Position numbers and translations under genes: made by a program. A DNA stretch of 64,000 nt from assembly GCF_026625785.1 (NCBI RefSeq), contig NZ_CP113063.1:3348001-3412000 (forward strand), in the 5' to 3' direction. Every line of letters starts with the position of its first letter. The stretch's first letter is position 1. The stretch comes from Gordonia sp. SL306 (GTDB lineage: Bacteria > Actinomycetota > Actinomycetes > Mycobacteriales > Mycobacteriaceae). The notes beneath the pieces are model-generated. The model was not told the origin of the DNA, searched no databases, and saw only the letters and a list, made by a program, of their open reading frames with translations. This document shows, piece by piece, positions 36,738-45,362 of this stretch.

Positions 36738-37841
36738 TCAGTCGAGGAGGCGCCCGCTCAGCTCGGTGATCACCTCGTGCGGCTGCCCGAACAATTGGGC
36801 ACTGCCGTGCGCGCGCTTGAAATAGAGCTGGATGTCGTGTTCGGCCGTGATCCCGATGCCCCCATGGAGCTGAATGCCCTCGCCGGTGACACGTGCGAAC
36901 GCTTCCGAGCAGTACACATGTGCCGCCGATGCCAGGTCGTCGGCAGCCGGATCGCCGGTGACGATTGCCGACACGGCAGCCCTGGAGATCGACCGAGCGG
37001 TCTCGACCAACGCGTACATGTCTGCCATCCGGTGCTTCAGCGCCTGGAAGGATCCGATGATCCGACCGAACTGCTTGCGTGACTTCGTGTAGTCGACGGT
37101 GAGGTCGAGTGCTGCCGCGGCGCCGCCGACCTGCTCGGCGGCCAGCAGGGCCCGTGCATGGGTGCGCAGTCGGCCGGGCAGGTCCGGGCCCGACGCGATC
37201 GTGCCCGCCGGTGCCTCGTCGAAGTCGATCCGCGCGAGGGGCCGACTGGGATCGACCACGGGTAGGGGGGTGACCGTCACCCCGTCGGCGTCGGCATCCA
37301 CCGCGTGCAGGGTGGTGCCGTCGCCGCTGCCGGCGAGGACGAGCAGGAGATCTGCCGACTCGCCGTCGATCACGTAGTCGGCTGTGCCGGAGAGCAGTCC
37401 GCCGTCGGCGTGCACTCCCGGTCGGTCCCATCCGTCGCGGCCGGCCCAGCACACCGTCGCGATGCGCTCGCCGGACGCGATGGATGGCAGCAAGCGCGCA
37501 GTGGCCTCGTCGTCGCCGGCGATGAGGATCGCCGCAGTGGCCAACGCCGTCGCGAAGACGGGCACCGGGCTCAGCGATCTGCCCAGTTCCTCGAGAACAG
37601 CCGCCGTCTCGGCGAAGGATGCGCCTGCGCCGCCGGCATCTTCCGGGATGGGGAGGGCCGAGACACCGATCTCCGCGCACAATGTCTGCCAGAGCTCGCG
37701 ATCGATCCGTGGCGTCGCGCGCATCGCCGCTCGGGCGGATGCCGAGTCGGCGCGGCGGGTCACCAGATCGCGGATGGCCTCGGCGAGCGCCTCGCGCTCC
37801 TCCGCCGAGACCGCTGCGGGGGCGATCACATCACTGGTCAC
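36738..37841 (-). CDS. Acyl-CoA dehydrogenase, third of cluster (beta-like)
   Basis: 367-aa ACAD. The GTG at 37841 overlaps the previous stop (GTGA). FAD/acyl-CoA features: SALPIPEDAGGAGASFAETAAVLEELGRS near the N-terminus, YTKSRKQFGRIIGSFQALKHRMADM and C-terminal QLHGGIGITAEHDIQLYFKRAHG. It has TAEHD where canonical enzymes have YEGT with the catalytic Glu, a feature of the non-catalytic or variant subunits in the alpha2beta2 enzymes of steroid side-chain/ring degradation. Last gene of a four-gene unit. Confidence 0.85.
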   Translation of the reverse strand: MTSDVIAPAAVSAEEREALAEAIRDLVTRRADSASARAAMRATPRIDRELWQTLCAEIGVSALPIPEDAGGAGASFAETAAVLEELGRSLSPVPVFATALATAAILIAGDDEATARLLPSIASGERIATVCWAGRDGWDRPGVHADGGLLSGTADYVIDGESADLLLVLAGSGDGTTLHAVDADADGVTVTPLPVVDPSRPLARIDFDEAPAGTIASGPDLPGRLRTHARALLAAEQVGGAAAALDLTVDYTKSRKQFGRIIGSFQALKHRMADMYALVETARSISRAAVSAIVTGDPAADDLASAAHVYCSEAFARVTGEGIQLHGGIGITAEHDIQLYFKRAHGSAQLFGQPHEVITELSGRLLD

Positions 37842-38803
37842 AACGACTCCAGTACTCGCTGCCGCAGGACCGCGGGAGTTCCCCACGCGGTGAGCAGTGC
37901 ACGCGTCTTGGTCAGGTAGAGAGACAGATCGTGCTCGGTGGTGTAGCCGATGGCCCCCAGCACCTGCAGCGCCCGGCGCGAGGCGAGGTGGGCGGCGTCG
38001 CCGGCAGCGACCTTGGCCGCGGCGACGTCCCGGCGGATGTCGGTGTCCTCCGGTGCCAGACCGTCGATCCCGAGAGCGGCGGCGTGGACAAGCGGTCGTG
38101 CCATCTCGATCGCGATCGCGACGTCGGCAAGGTGGTGCTTGACCGCCTGGAAGGAGCCGATGGGACGGCCGAACTGCTTGCGCGCCTGGGCATAGTCGGC
38201 GGCGAGGGTGAGCATCGCGCCTGCCATGCCGAGCAGCTGTGCCGCCGCCGCGAGGATGCCGATGTCGATCGCATCGTCGATGGGAACCCCATCGGCCAGT
38301 ACCTCGCCCGGGGTCAGCTCGGCGACCATGCGGGTGGGATCCACCGTCGCCACCGGTTCGCCGACGGTGGCGGTGCTGAGCACGCCGTCGCGTACGAGGT
38401 AGGCGACGTCGGCGACGGGGGCCATCGGCGCGATCGGTGGGATGGCGCAGGTGGCGATGGTACCCTCGGCCAGGGCGCTCAGACGTTCCCCGGTGATGTT
38501 GGCGGCGTGGAACAACACCGGCAGCACCGCGATGGTCTCGATGACCGGTCCGGGCAGGGCGTGGCGTCCGATCTGTTCCATGGCGACGGCCATCTCGATC
38601 GCGCCGGCCGAAGAGCCGCCCGACGACTCGTCGATCAGCAGGCCGCTGATCCCGGTCTCGGCCAGCGTGGCGAAGACCTCGGTCGCCGGTTGCGGATCGC
38701 CGTCGGCCCACGCGCGGGCGCGCGAGGCGACATCGGCCTTGGTGAGCAGGGCGTCGACCGTGGAGCCCAGGTCGTCGTGCACATCGGAGAGGAGGAATTC
38801 CAT
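37838..38803 (-). CDS. Acyl-CoA dehydrogenase, FadE18-like (beta-like)
   Basis: 321-aa short ACAD, ATG at 38803 with GGAG-rich context, 4 bp after the preceding stop. Contains YAQARKQFGRPIGSFQAVKHHLADVAIAIEMAR and C-terminal LGAIGYTTEHDLSLYLTKTRALL. No Glu is seen in the helix-G region (GILAAAAQLLGMAGAML) or at the YEGT position, so it is likely a non-catalytic partner. The order echA13-fadE17-fadE18 is known from M. tuberculosis Rv1935c-Rv1933c (from memory), and this gene takes the fadE18 place. Confidence 0.84.
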   Translation of the reverse strand: MEFLLSDVHDDLGSTVDALLTKADVASRARAWADGDPQPATEVFATLAETGISGLLIDESSGGSSAGAIEMAVAMEQIGRHALPGPVIETIAVLPVLFHAANITGERLSALAEGTIATCAIPPIAPMAPVADVAYLVRDGVLSTATVGEPVATVDPTRMVAELTPGEVLADGVPIDDAIDIGILAAAAQLLGMAGAMLTLAADYAQARKQFGRPIGSFQAVKHHLADVAIAIEMARPLVHAAALGIDGLAPEDTDIRRDVAAAKVAAGDAAHLASRRALQVLGAIGYTTEHDLSLYLTKTRALLTAWGTPAVLRQRVLESL

Positions 38804-38807
38804 GGTG

Positions 38808-39974
38808 TCACCTGTCCCCACGCGGGAGGCCGAGTAGGCGTTCCGCGATGACGTTGCGCTGGATCTCGTTGGTACCGGCGTAAATCGGGCCGGACAGCGA
38901 GAAGAGGTAACCGTCCATCCAGGCGTCGTCGAGTTCGGCGTCGACGCCCTGGAGGTCGAGGGCGGTCTCGTGGGTGGCAATGTCCCACTGGGACCAGAAG
39001 ACCTTGTTGATCGACGATTCCATACCCAGCTGGCCGCCTGCGGCGAGACGGCTGACGGTCTGGTACGTCGAGAGCTCGTAGGCGCGGGCGCCGATCCACG
39101 CATCGGCAACGCGGGCATCGACATTCGCCGTCGACGGCACTGCGTCGCGATTGCGCTTCCACAGATCGACGAGTCGATCGGTGGCGGCCAGGAAGCGGCC
39201 GGGGGAGCGCAGCGAGAGCCCGCGCTCGTTGGCGGCGGTGCTCATGGCCACGCGCCAGCCGTTGTCGATCTCACCGATGACGCCGGAGTCGCCGGGATCG
39301 GCCGGGTCGTCGGGGACGAAGACATCGGAGAGGAAGAGTTCGGCAAACCCGGGCTCGCCGTCGAGCTGCGCGATCGGCCGTACCGTGACGCCCGGACTGC
39401 GCAGATCGAACATGAAGTACGTCAGGCCCTTGTGGCGCTTGGCCTCTTTGTCGGTGCGGAACAGGCCGAACGCCCAGTCGGCGAAGCTCGACCGCGAGCT
39501 CCAGGTCTTCTGACCGTTGAGCAGCCATCCGCCGTCGGTGCGGGTCGCCGTCGACCGTAGCGAGGCGAGGTCGCTGCCCGCCTCTGGTTCGCTCCACGCC
39601 TGACCCCAGATGTCGTCGGCGCGCGCCATTCGGGGCAGGATGCGGGCGAGCTGGTCGGGGTTGGCGTGTTCGAACAAGGTGGGGGCCAGCAGGAAGATGC
39701 CGTTCTGGCTGACGCGGCCGGGCGCACCCGAGCGGTAGTACTCCTCCTCGAAGATCACCCAGTGCAGCAGGGGAACGTCGCGACCACCGTATTCCTCGGG
39801 CCAGCTCACCACCGACATCCGATCGGCGGCCATTGTTCGTTCCCACTCCCGGTGCGCCTCGAAGCCCTCGGCGGTGTCCATCGACGGGAGTGGCTCGGCG
39901 GGAACGTGTTCGGCAAGCCACGAACGCACTTCGGTGCGGAACTCCTCGGCGTCGTCGTCGAAATAGAGATCCAT
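38808..39974 (-). CDS. Acyl-CoA dehydrogenase, FadE17-like (alpha-like)
   Basis: 388-aa full-length ACAD, ATG at 39974 one base after the crotonase stop. Conserved: WPEEYGGRDVPLLHWVIFEEEYYRSG, QAWSEPEAGSDLASLRSTA (FAD-binding), GQKTWSSRSSFADW and C-terminal PIYAGTNEIQRNVIAERLLGLPR. The MCAD-type base position (YEGT) is Ala, but a Glu is present in the helix-G stretch STAANERGLSL, as in the heteromeric steroid ACADs, so this is probably the catalytic subunit of an alpha/beta pair with a downstream FadE. Confidence 0.86.
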   Translation of the reverse strand: MDLYFDDDAEEFRTEVRSWLAEHVPAEPLPSMDTAEGFEAHREWERTMAADRMSVVSWPEEYGGRDVPLLHWVIFEEEYYRSGAPGRVSQNGIFLLAPTLFEHANPDQLARILPRMARADDIWGQAWSEPEAGSDLASLRSTATRTDGGWLLNGQKTWSSRSSFADWAFGLFRTDKEAKRHKGLTYFMFDLRSPGVTVRPIAQLDGEPGFAELFLSDVFVPDDPADPGDSGVIGEIDNGWRVAMSTAANERGLSLRSPGRFLAATDRLVDLWKRNRDAVPSTANVDARVADAWIGARAYELSTYQTVSRLAAGGQLGMESSINKVFWSQWDIATHETALDLQGVDAELDDAWMDGYLFSLSGPIYAGTNEIQRNVIAERLLGLPRGDR

Positions 39975-39975
39975 G

Positions 39976-40896
39976 TCAGCTCCCCGACCCGTTGGAGGCC
40001 GACGCCCCACTCGCCTTCATCGACTTGGCGTCCATGCCGCCGAGCGAATCACCGCCTGATTCGGAGTTGGCCGCATGCGCGAAGTGATGCCACCCGAACA
40101 CCGAGTCCATCGAGTTCCGCAGGCCCATCTGGTCCTCACAGATGTTGACGGCCTTCTTGCTCAGGAAGAGTCCCTGCATCGGCATCGCGATCATCTTCTC
40201 GGCGATCGCGTCCACCTTGGCGGACAGTTCATCCCGGGGCACGACGTGGTTGACCATGCCCCACTCGGCGGCCTGCGCGGCGGTGAACCGTTCGCCGGTG
40301 AAGAGGATCTCCTTGGCGCGGCGGGTGCCGAGCGCGTAGGCGTGTGCGAAGTATTCCACGCCCGGGATGCCCATGCGGGCAACAGGATCGGAGAAGAAGG
40401 CGTCGTCGGAGGCCACGATGAAGTCGCAGATCCACGCGAGCATCAGACCGCCCGCGATGCAGGCGCCGTGGACCTGGGCGATGACCGGCTTGGGCATGTC
40501 ACGCCAGCGGCGGCACATGCCCATGTAGACCTCCATCTCGCGGGCGAGACGTTGATCTGCCCCCGACTTGTCGGTGTGATCCCAGTGCAGAGTGGCGACG
40601 TTGTCGTAGTACGTGTCGAAGTCGCGTTCGGGGGTACCGATGTCGTGTCCGGCCGAGAAGTGCTTGCCGTTGGCGCGGAGCACCACGACCTTGACCGCCG
40701 CGTCGTCGACGGCCTTGCGGAAGGCCGCATCCAGCGAATACGTCATCACCGAGTTCTGGGCGTTGCGGTAATCGGGCCGGTTCAGCGTCACGTAGGCGAC
40801 AGCGCCTTCGGGACCGCCGACCTCGTAGGCGACGGGTGTCGAATCCGGCCCGAGGTCATCGGGGCCGAGTGCGGGCGGGATGACGGCATCACTCAT
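39976..40896 (-). CDS. Enoyl-CoA hydratase/isomerase, EchA13-like
   Basis: 306-aa crotonase-fold protein. Oxyanion-hole stretches are GKHFSAGHDIG and HGACIAGGLMLAWICD; FFSDPVARMGIPGVEYFAHAYALG follows with a Val-Glu at the active-site Glu region. A 45-residue insertion (YYDNVATLHWDHTDKSGADQRL) and an extended Ser/Gly-rich tail are unlike classical EchA. Sequence and neighbours resemble M. tuberculosis echA13 (Rv1935c, from memory). ATG at 40896; a KstR2-type site lies 16 bp upstream. Head of the echA-fadE operon. Confidence 0.86.
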   Translation of the reverse strand: MSDAVIPPALGPDDLGPDSTPVAYEVGGPEGAVAYVTLNRPDYRNAQNSVMTYSLDAAFRKAVDDAAVKVVVLRANGKHFSAGHDIGTPERDFDTYYDNVATLHWDHTDKSGADQRLAREMEVYMGMCRRWRDMPKPVIAQVHGACIAGGLMLAWICDFIVASDDAFFSDPVARMGIPGVEYFAHAYALGTRRAKEILFTGERFTAAQAAEWGMVNHVVPRDELSAKVDAIAEKMIAMPMQGLFLSKKAVNICEDQMGLRNSMDSVFGWHHFAHAANSESGGDSLGGMDAKSMKASGASASNGSGS

Positions 40897-40912
40897 GCCC
40901 CGAGCCTAACCT

Positions 40913-40926
40913 AGCAAGTGCTTGGT
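40913..40926. promoter_or_regulatory. KstR2-like operator upstream of echA13-like gene
   Basis: On the minus strand ACCAAGCACTTGCT fits the KstR2 consensus AnCAAGnnCTTGnT at all ten fixed positions. It lies 16 bp before the crotonase start, where a repressor would block transcription. Other TetR-type regulators of CoA-ester catabolism recognise similar sites, so KstR2 itself is not proven. Confidence 0.65.
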
Positions 40927-40973
40927 TGGTAGTCGGGTGTCGCTCGATCCGGGCGGCGCGGTCGGGGACTCGG

Positions 40974-41492
40974 TCAGCCCACGCGCATGGTTCCGCTACA
41001 GGAGGTGCTCGGTATCGCCCACAACGCGTTGCGGTTCACGGCGCTGAACGTGACCCGAACCGTTCCGGGCCCGGTGTCGAGCCGGAACGTTGGTCCGCCG
41101 ACGAACAGCCTGATCTGCGCGGTGTTCAACGCGACGCCCTTCTTGCCGGTCGAGAGGTTGTGCCAGTCGAGGCGTCCGGCCGATTGGTACCCGCCTGTCG
41201 GTGTCCAGAAGCTGGAGACGTCGCGCACCGCAGCGATGACTCGGCCTCGTCCGTTCGGACTCACGAACAGTCGAGCGGTACTGAACGGCTGGTCGACGAT
41301 GTTGGGACTCACTCCCCAGCACCGGTCGAGCGGCACGACCGTCTCTGCGGACGCGGTGGTGGGCGCCACGGCGCCGAGTCCGATTGCGGTGATGGCGGCG
41401 AGGAGAGCGATGATGAGGCGGAACGGGCGGCGACCACGCACCGGGGCCGGAGTCGCGGGAGCCGTGGTCGTGAGGTGAGGGAGCTGTGACAT
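40974..41492 (-). CDS. Secreted hypothetical protein
   Basis: 172-aa exported protein not assigned to a family. Signal peptide: basic GRRPFR, hydrophobic LIIALLAAITAIGLGAVA, cleavage likely after TTASA (residue 49). The mature part of about 123 residues has two cysteines (LDRCWG and TSCSG), suited to a disulfide, and a beta-rich pattern ending GTMRVG. ATG at 41492. The 115 bp upstream (41493-41607) are AT-richer than average and contain the palindromic CCGGATATCGG (41523-41533). Confidence 0.72.
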   Translation of the reverse strand: MSQLPHLTTTAPATPAPVRGRRPFRLIIALLAAITAIGLGAVAPTTASAETVVPLDRCWGVSPNIVDQPFSTARLFVSPNGRGRVIAAVRDVSSFWTPTGGYQSAGRLDWHNLSTGKKGVALNTAQIRLFVGGPTFRLDTGPGTVRVTFSAVNRNALWAIPSTSCSGTMRVG

Positions 41493-41607
41493 GCCGGCGA
41501 CCGTAGCCGATGAGCCGATCTGCCGGATATCGGATGTTTGCGAATTATGGGAACTGTGATGGTGTTGTGACTGGTGTGTCAGATGAACGGGGGACTGGGC
41601 GAGTTCC

Positions 41608-42522
41608 CTATCGCAACTGTTCGGAGATCCGGTCGGCAGCGGATCGCGTCGCCTCGGCGATCGTGGTCAGCTCGGTTGCCGCCATCGTGGTGTTGGGGCA
41701 GGTGACGATCGAGGCCACCACGCCACGGTTGGCATCCCTGATCGGAGCGCCGATCGTGACCGCGGCGACGTCTCCGGTCAGCTCGTCGGGGAGGTAGTCG
41801 ATCACCGACAGTTCGGTCAGCAGGTCTCCGACCTTCGCGCGCAGGCCGTCCGACATCGTGTCGAGTGAGCTCAACGCGTCGACCATGGCGACGTGATCGT
41901 CGGTCATCCGCTCGATCGAGTACCCGCGCTCGGCGATGACGTCGAGGACCAGTCGCAGCCGCGTCCGGGTGGTCTCCGGAGCCTGGGCGATCCATTCGGC
42001 CCGGACCTCCGCCGTGTCCCACGCGAGGAACTCCCGGCAGATCGGTGGGCGCAGCCGGATGCGCTGGCCATGCCGGAACCACGGTGATGCGTCGCCGTCG
42101 TCGGTGAGGTGATCGGGAACCGCGTGTTCGGACACGGTGATCGAATCGCGTGCGGTGCGTCGGGCGACGAAGCAGGGGATCGACAACCGCTCGCTCAGTT
42201 CGCGTGCGGCGCTACCCGCCCATCGACTCAGGTGATCGGCATTGTCGGCGGACCGGGCGAGCGCGACGAATCCCGGACCCATCCCGTAGGTGTTCGACGC
42301 CGGGTCCCGGAACAGCCAACCGTGTTCGACGAGCTCGCCGACGATCGCGTGGGCGGTGGCGCGCGACAGCCCGATCTGGCGGACAATCTCAGCAAGCGTC
42401 ATCGATTGCCTGGCCGGATCGGCGAGGAGTTCGATGATGCTGACGACGCGGGCGGTGGGAGGTGAGGCGCCGGCGCGCGACGGTTGACTCACGCCAGACG
42501 ACTCACCTACGGTTTGTGTCAC
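41608..42522 (-). CDS. IclR-family transcriptional regulator
   Basis: 304-aa IclR-type regulator. N-terminal winged HTH (SIIELLADPARQSMTLAEIVRQIGLSRATAHAIVGELVEHGWLFRD, about 28-75) and C-terminal effector domain (about 95-300) containing FVARRTARDSITVSEHAVPD and APIRDANRGVVASIVTC. Divergent from cysD with overlapping palindromes between. IclR proteins usually sense small aromatic or organic acids. Its target, whether its own promoter, cysD or the secreted-protein gene, is not shown. Confidence 0.88.
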   Translation of the reverse strand: MTQTVGESSGVSQPSRAGASPPTARVVSIIELLADPARQSMTLAEIVRQIGLSRATAHAIVGELVEHGWLFRDPASNTYGMGPGFVALARSADNADHLSRWAGSAARELSERLSIPCFVARRTARDSITVSEHAVPDHLTDDGDASPWFRHGQRIRLRPPICREFLAWDTAEVRAEWIAQAPETTRTRLRLVLDVIAERGYSIERMTDDHVAMVDALSSLDTMSDGLRAKVGDLLTELSVIDYLPDELTGDVAAVTIGAPIRDANRGVVASIVTCPNTTMAATELTTIAEATRSAADRISEQLR

Positions 42523-42524
42523 AT

Positions 42525-42555
42525 ACTCAATACTGAGTGTCGAATATCCGACATG
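42525..42555. promoter_or_regulatory. Palindromes in iclR/cysD divergent promoter
   Basis: Two adjacent inverted repeats occur in the 48-bp gap: ACTCAATACTGAGT (42525-42538) and TGTCGAATATCCGACA (42540-42555). The CGGATAT core of the second recurs at 41523-41533 before the secreted-protein gene. Likely regulator sites; which protein binds is unknown. Confidence 0.45.
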
Positions 42556-42570
42556 TCAAGGAGATGGTCA

Positions 42571-43515
42571 GTGTCGAGCACGGCAGACGCGACAGGTCAT
42601 CGCGTGCACCACGGGTACGAATTGACCCACCTGGATGCGCTCGAGGCCGAGTCGGTCCACATCATCCGCGAGGTTGCCGCCACTTTCGAGCGCCCGGTAC
42701 TGCTGTTCTCCGGTGGCAAGGACTCGGTGGTGATGTTCCACCTGGCGCGCAAGGCATTCTGGCCGGCCCCGGTGCCGTTCCCGCTGATGCATGTCGACAC
42801 CGGACACAATTTCGACGAGGTCATCGATTTCCGTGACCGGGTGGTCGAGCAGACCGGTGTGCGACTGGTGGTCAGCTCCGTCCAGGACGATATCGATGCG
42901 GGTCGTGTCGTCGAGGACACCGGTCCGGGTACGAGCCGCAACCGGCTGCAGACCACCGCACTCCTTCGTGGCATCACCGAGAATCGTTTCGACGCGGTGT
43001 TCGGCGGCGCGCGGCGGGACGAGGAGAAGGCGAGGGCCAAGGAGCGGGTGTTCAGTTTCCGTGACGAGTTCGGTGCCTGGGACCCGCGCGCCCAACGCCC
43101 GGAACTCTGGCACCTCTACAACGGCAGGCATCACAAGGGCGAGCACATCCGGGTGTTCCCGCTGAGCAACTGGACCGAGCTCGACATCTGGCAGTACATC
43201 GGCGCCGAGCACATCGAACTCCCGCCGATCTACTACGCGCACGAGCGCGAGGTCATCCCGCGCGACGGCATGTTGCTCGCCAAGACCCGATTCCTGCAGC
43301 AGTACCCGGGGGAGGAGACGAGGACCGAGACGGTCCGCTTCCGTACCGTCGGCGACGCCACATGCACGGGCTGCGTCCTCAGCGGGGCCGACACCATCGA
43401 GAAGGTGGTCGAGGAGATCGAGATCACCCGGGTCACCGAACGGGGTGCCACCCGCGCCGACGACCGCATCTCCGAAGCGGGTATGGAGGATCGGAAGAAG
43501 GAGGGGTACTTCTGA
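42571..43515 (+). CDS. cysD: Sulfate adenylyltransferase subunit 2 (CysD)
   Basis: 314-aa ATP sulfurylase small subunit, PP-loop fold; makes APS from ATP and sulfate with the CysN GTPase. PP-loop SGGKDS at 47-52; conserved MHVDTGHNFDEVIDFRD, GGARRDEEKARAKERVFSFRD, FPLSNWTELDIWQYI and GDATCTGCVLS. GTG at 42571 has AAGGAG 8 bases upstream; an in-frame ATG at 42553 lies inside the palindrome and lacks a site. TGATG overlap to cysNC. Confidence 0.95.
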   Translation: MSSTADATGHRVHHGYELTHLDALEAESVHIIREVAATFERPVLLFSGGKDSVVMFHLARKAFWPAPVPFPLMHVDTGHNFDEVIDFRDRVVEQTGVRLVVSSVQDDIDAGRVVEDTGPGTSRNRLQTTALLRGITENRFDAVFGGARRDEEKARAKERVFSFRDEFGAWDPRAQRPELWHLYNGRHHKGEHIRVFPLSNWTELDIWQYIGAEHIELPPIYYAHEREVIPRDGMLLAKTRFLQQYPGEETRTETVRFRTVGDATCTGCVLSGADTIEKVVEEIEITRVTERGATRADDRISEAGMEDRKKEGYF

Positions 43516-45353
43516 TGCCCAAAGAACTGCTTCGCCTGGCGACGGCCGGATCGGTCGACGACGGCAAGTCGACCCTCATCGGCAGACTGCTCTTCGATTC
43601 GAAGAGCATCTTCACCGACCAACTCGAATCCATCGAGCGCACAAGCGCCGAGCGTGGTGACGAGTATGCGAACCTCGCGCTTCTCACCGACGGTCTGCGG
43701 GCCGAACGCGAGCAAGGCATCACGATCGACGTCGCCTACCGGTACTTCACGACCCCGAGGCGTAAGTTCATCATCGCCGACACGCCTGGACACGTGCAGT
43801 ACACGCGCAACATGGTCACCGGCGCCTCGACCTCCGACCTGGCGATGATCCTCATCGACGCCCGCAAAGGCGTGCTGGAACAGACTCGGCGGCACGCGTT
43901 CCTCTCCTCACTCCTCGGCATCCCGCACCTGACGATCTGCGTGAACAAGATGGACCTCGTCGACTGGTCGCAGGAGCGGTTCGACGAGATCTGCGACGAC
44001 TTCGTCGCCTTTGCCGCGAAGCTCAACGTCATCGATCTCACCTTCATCCCGATGTCTGCGTTGCAGGGCGACAACGTGGTCGAGCAGTCGGTGAACATGC
44101 CGTGGTACGAGGGCCGGCCGTTGCTGAACCACCTCGAGAACGTCTACATCGCCTCGGACCGCAACCTGATCGACGCGCGGATGCCGGTGCAGTACGTCAT
44201 CCGGCCGCAGCGCAGCGACGGTGCCGACCACCGCGCCTACGCGGGCACGGTGGCCGGTGGCGTGTTCTCGCGAGGCGATGAGATCGTCGTCCTGCCAGGG
44301 GGATTCAGCACGACCATCACCGAGATTTGGGGGCCCGGCGGCACCAAGGTGGACGAGGCGTTCGCGACGATGGCGGTGTCGATCGAACTCGCCGACGAGA
44401 TCGACATCGTGCGTGGCGACATGCTGGCGCGTCCGAACAACCGTCCGTACGTCGGCCGTGACCTCGACGCGATGGTGTGCTGGTTCGCCGACGACACCGA
44501 ACTGCGTCCGGGCAACCGTTATCAGATGATGTGCGGCACGCGGTTGACCCGCGCGCAGGTGAGCGGTCTGAATTATCGCCTCGACGTCAACACCCTGCAC
44601 CGTGACGAGGAGGCGACCAGCCTCGGGCTCAACGAGATCGCGCGGATCACCGTGCACACCCAGCAGCCGGTGATGTTCGACGCCTACCGCAAGAACCGGG
44701 AGACCGGCAGCTTCATCCTCATCGACGAGGGGAGCAACAAGACGGTCGCGGCGGGCATGATCACCGCGCCGGTCAGCAAGGACAGTCACGTGGTGTGGCA
44801 GACCACCAAGGTGTCGCGTGAACAGCGGACGCACCAGGGTGCCACCATCTGGCTCACCGGACTGTCCGGTTCCGGCAAGTCCTCGTTGGCCGTCGAGCTC
44901 GAACGCCGACTGGTGGCCGAGAGCCGTCCCGCGTACCTGATGGACGGCGACAACCTCCGACATGGCCTCAACGTCGACCTCGGATTCTCCGACGACGACC
45001 GTCGGGAGAACATCCGCCGAACCAGTGAGGTCGCCGCCCTGTTCGCCGATGCGGGGGCGATCGCGATCGTCTCGCTGATCAGTCCGTTCGCGGAGGAGAG
45101 GCAGCGGGCGCGCGAGATCCATGCGCAACGGCGACTGCCGTTCTTCGAGATCTTCGTGGACACCCCGCTCGAGGTGTGTGAAGAACGTGACCCGAAAGGC
45201 CTGTACGCCAAGGCACGCCGCGGCGAGATCAGCCAGTTCACCGGAATCGACTCGCCATACGAACGTCCCGGCCATGCCGACGTGGTGGTGACACCATCGG
45301 ATGGTTCGCCGGTCGACGTGGCCGAATCGATCATCCGAAACCTGGGACTGTAG
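43515..45353 (+). CDS. cysNC: Bifunctional CysN GTPase / CysC APS kinase
   Basis: 612-aa fusion. N-terminal EF-Tu-like GTPase of ATP sulfurylase (about 1-435): G1 GSVDDGKST at 12-20, G3 DTPGH near 90, G4 NKMD near 146. C-terminal APS kinase (about 440-612): P-loop GLSGSGKSS near 450, DGDNLRHGLN and FVDTPLEVCEERDPKGLY. Produces PAPS. ATG at 43515 shares an A with the cysD stop. The upstream in-frame extension lies in cysD and was rejected. Confidence 0.95.
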   Translation: MPKELLRLATAGSVDDGKSTLIGRLLFDSKSIFTDQLESIERTSAERGDEYANLALLTDGLRAEREQGITIDVAYRYFTTPRRKFIIADTPGHVQYTRNMVTGASTSDLAMILIDARKGVLEQTRRHAFLSSLLGIPHLTICVNKMDLVDWSQERFDEICDDFVAFAAKLNVIDLTFIPMSALQGDNVVEQSVNMPWYEGRPLLNHLENVYIASDRNLIDARMPVQYVIRPQRSDGADHRAYAGTVAGGVFSRGDEIVVLPGGFSTTITEIWGPGGTKVDEAFATMAVSIELADEIDIVRGDMLARPNNRPYVGRDLDAMVCWFADDTELRPGNRYQMMCGTRLTRAQVSGLNYRLDVNTLHRDEEATSLGLNEIARITVHTQQPVMFDAYRKNRETGSFILIDEGSNKTVAAGMITAPVSKDSHVVWQTTKVSREQRTHQGATIWLTGLSGSGKSSLAVELERRLVAESRPAYLMDGDNLRHGLNVDLGFSDDDRRENIRRTSEVAALFADAGAIAIVSLISPFAEERQRAREIHAQRRLPFFEIFVDTPLEVCEERDPKGLYAKARRGEISQFTGIDSPYERPGHADVVVTPSDGSPVDVAESIIRNLGL

Positions 45354-45362
45354 GAGAGCGAC

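Noticed and set aside
36076..38711. Very long minus-strand open frames extending rhaM and the last acyl-CoA dehydrogenase upstream
   Set aside because: They run through the rhamnose operator and other genes; the chosen starts have ribosome sites or 4-bp overlaps and standard family lengths.
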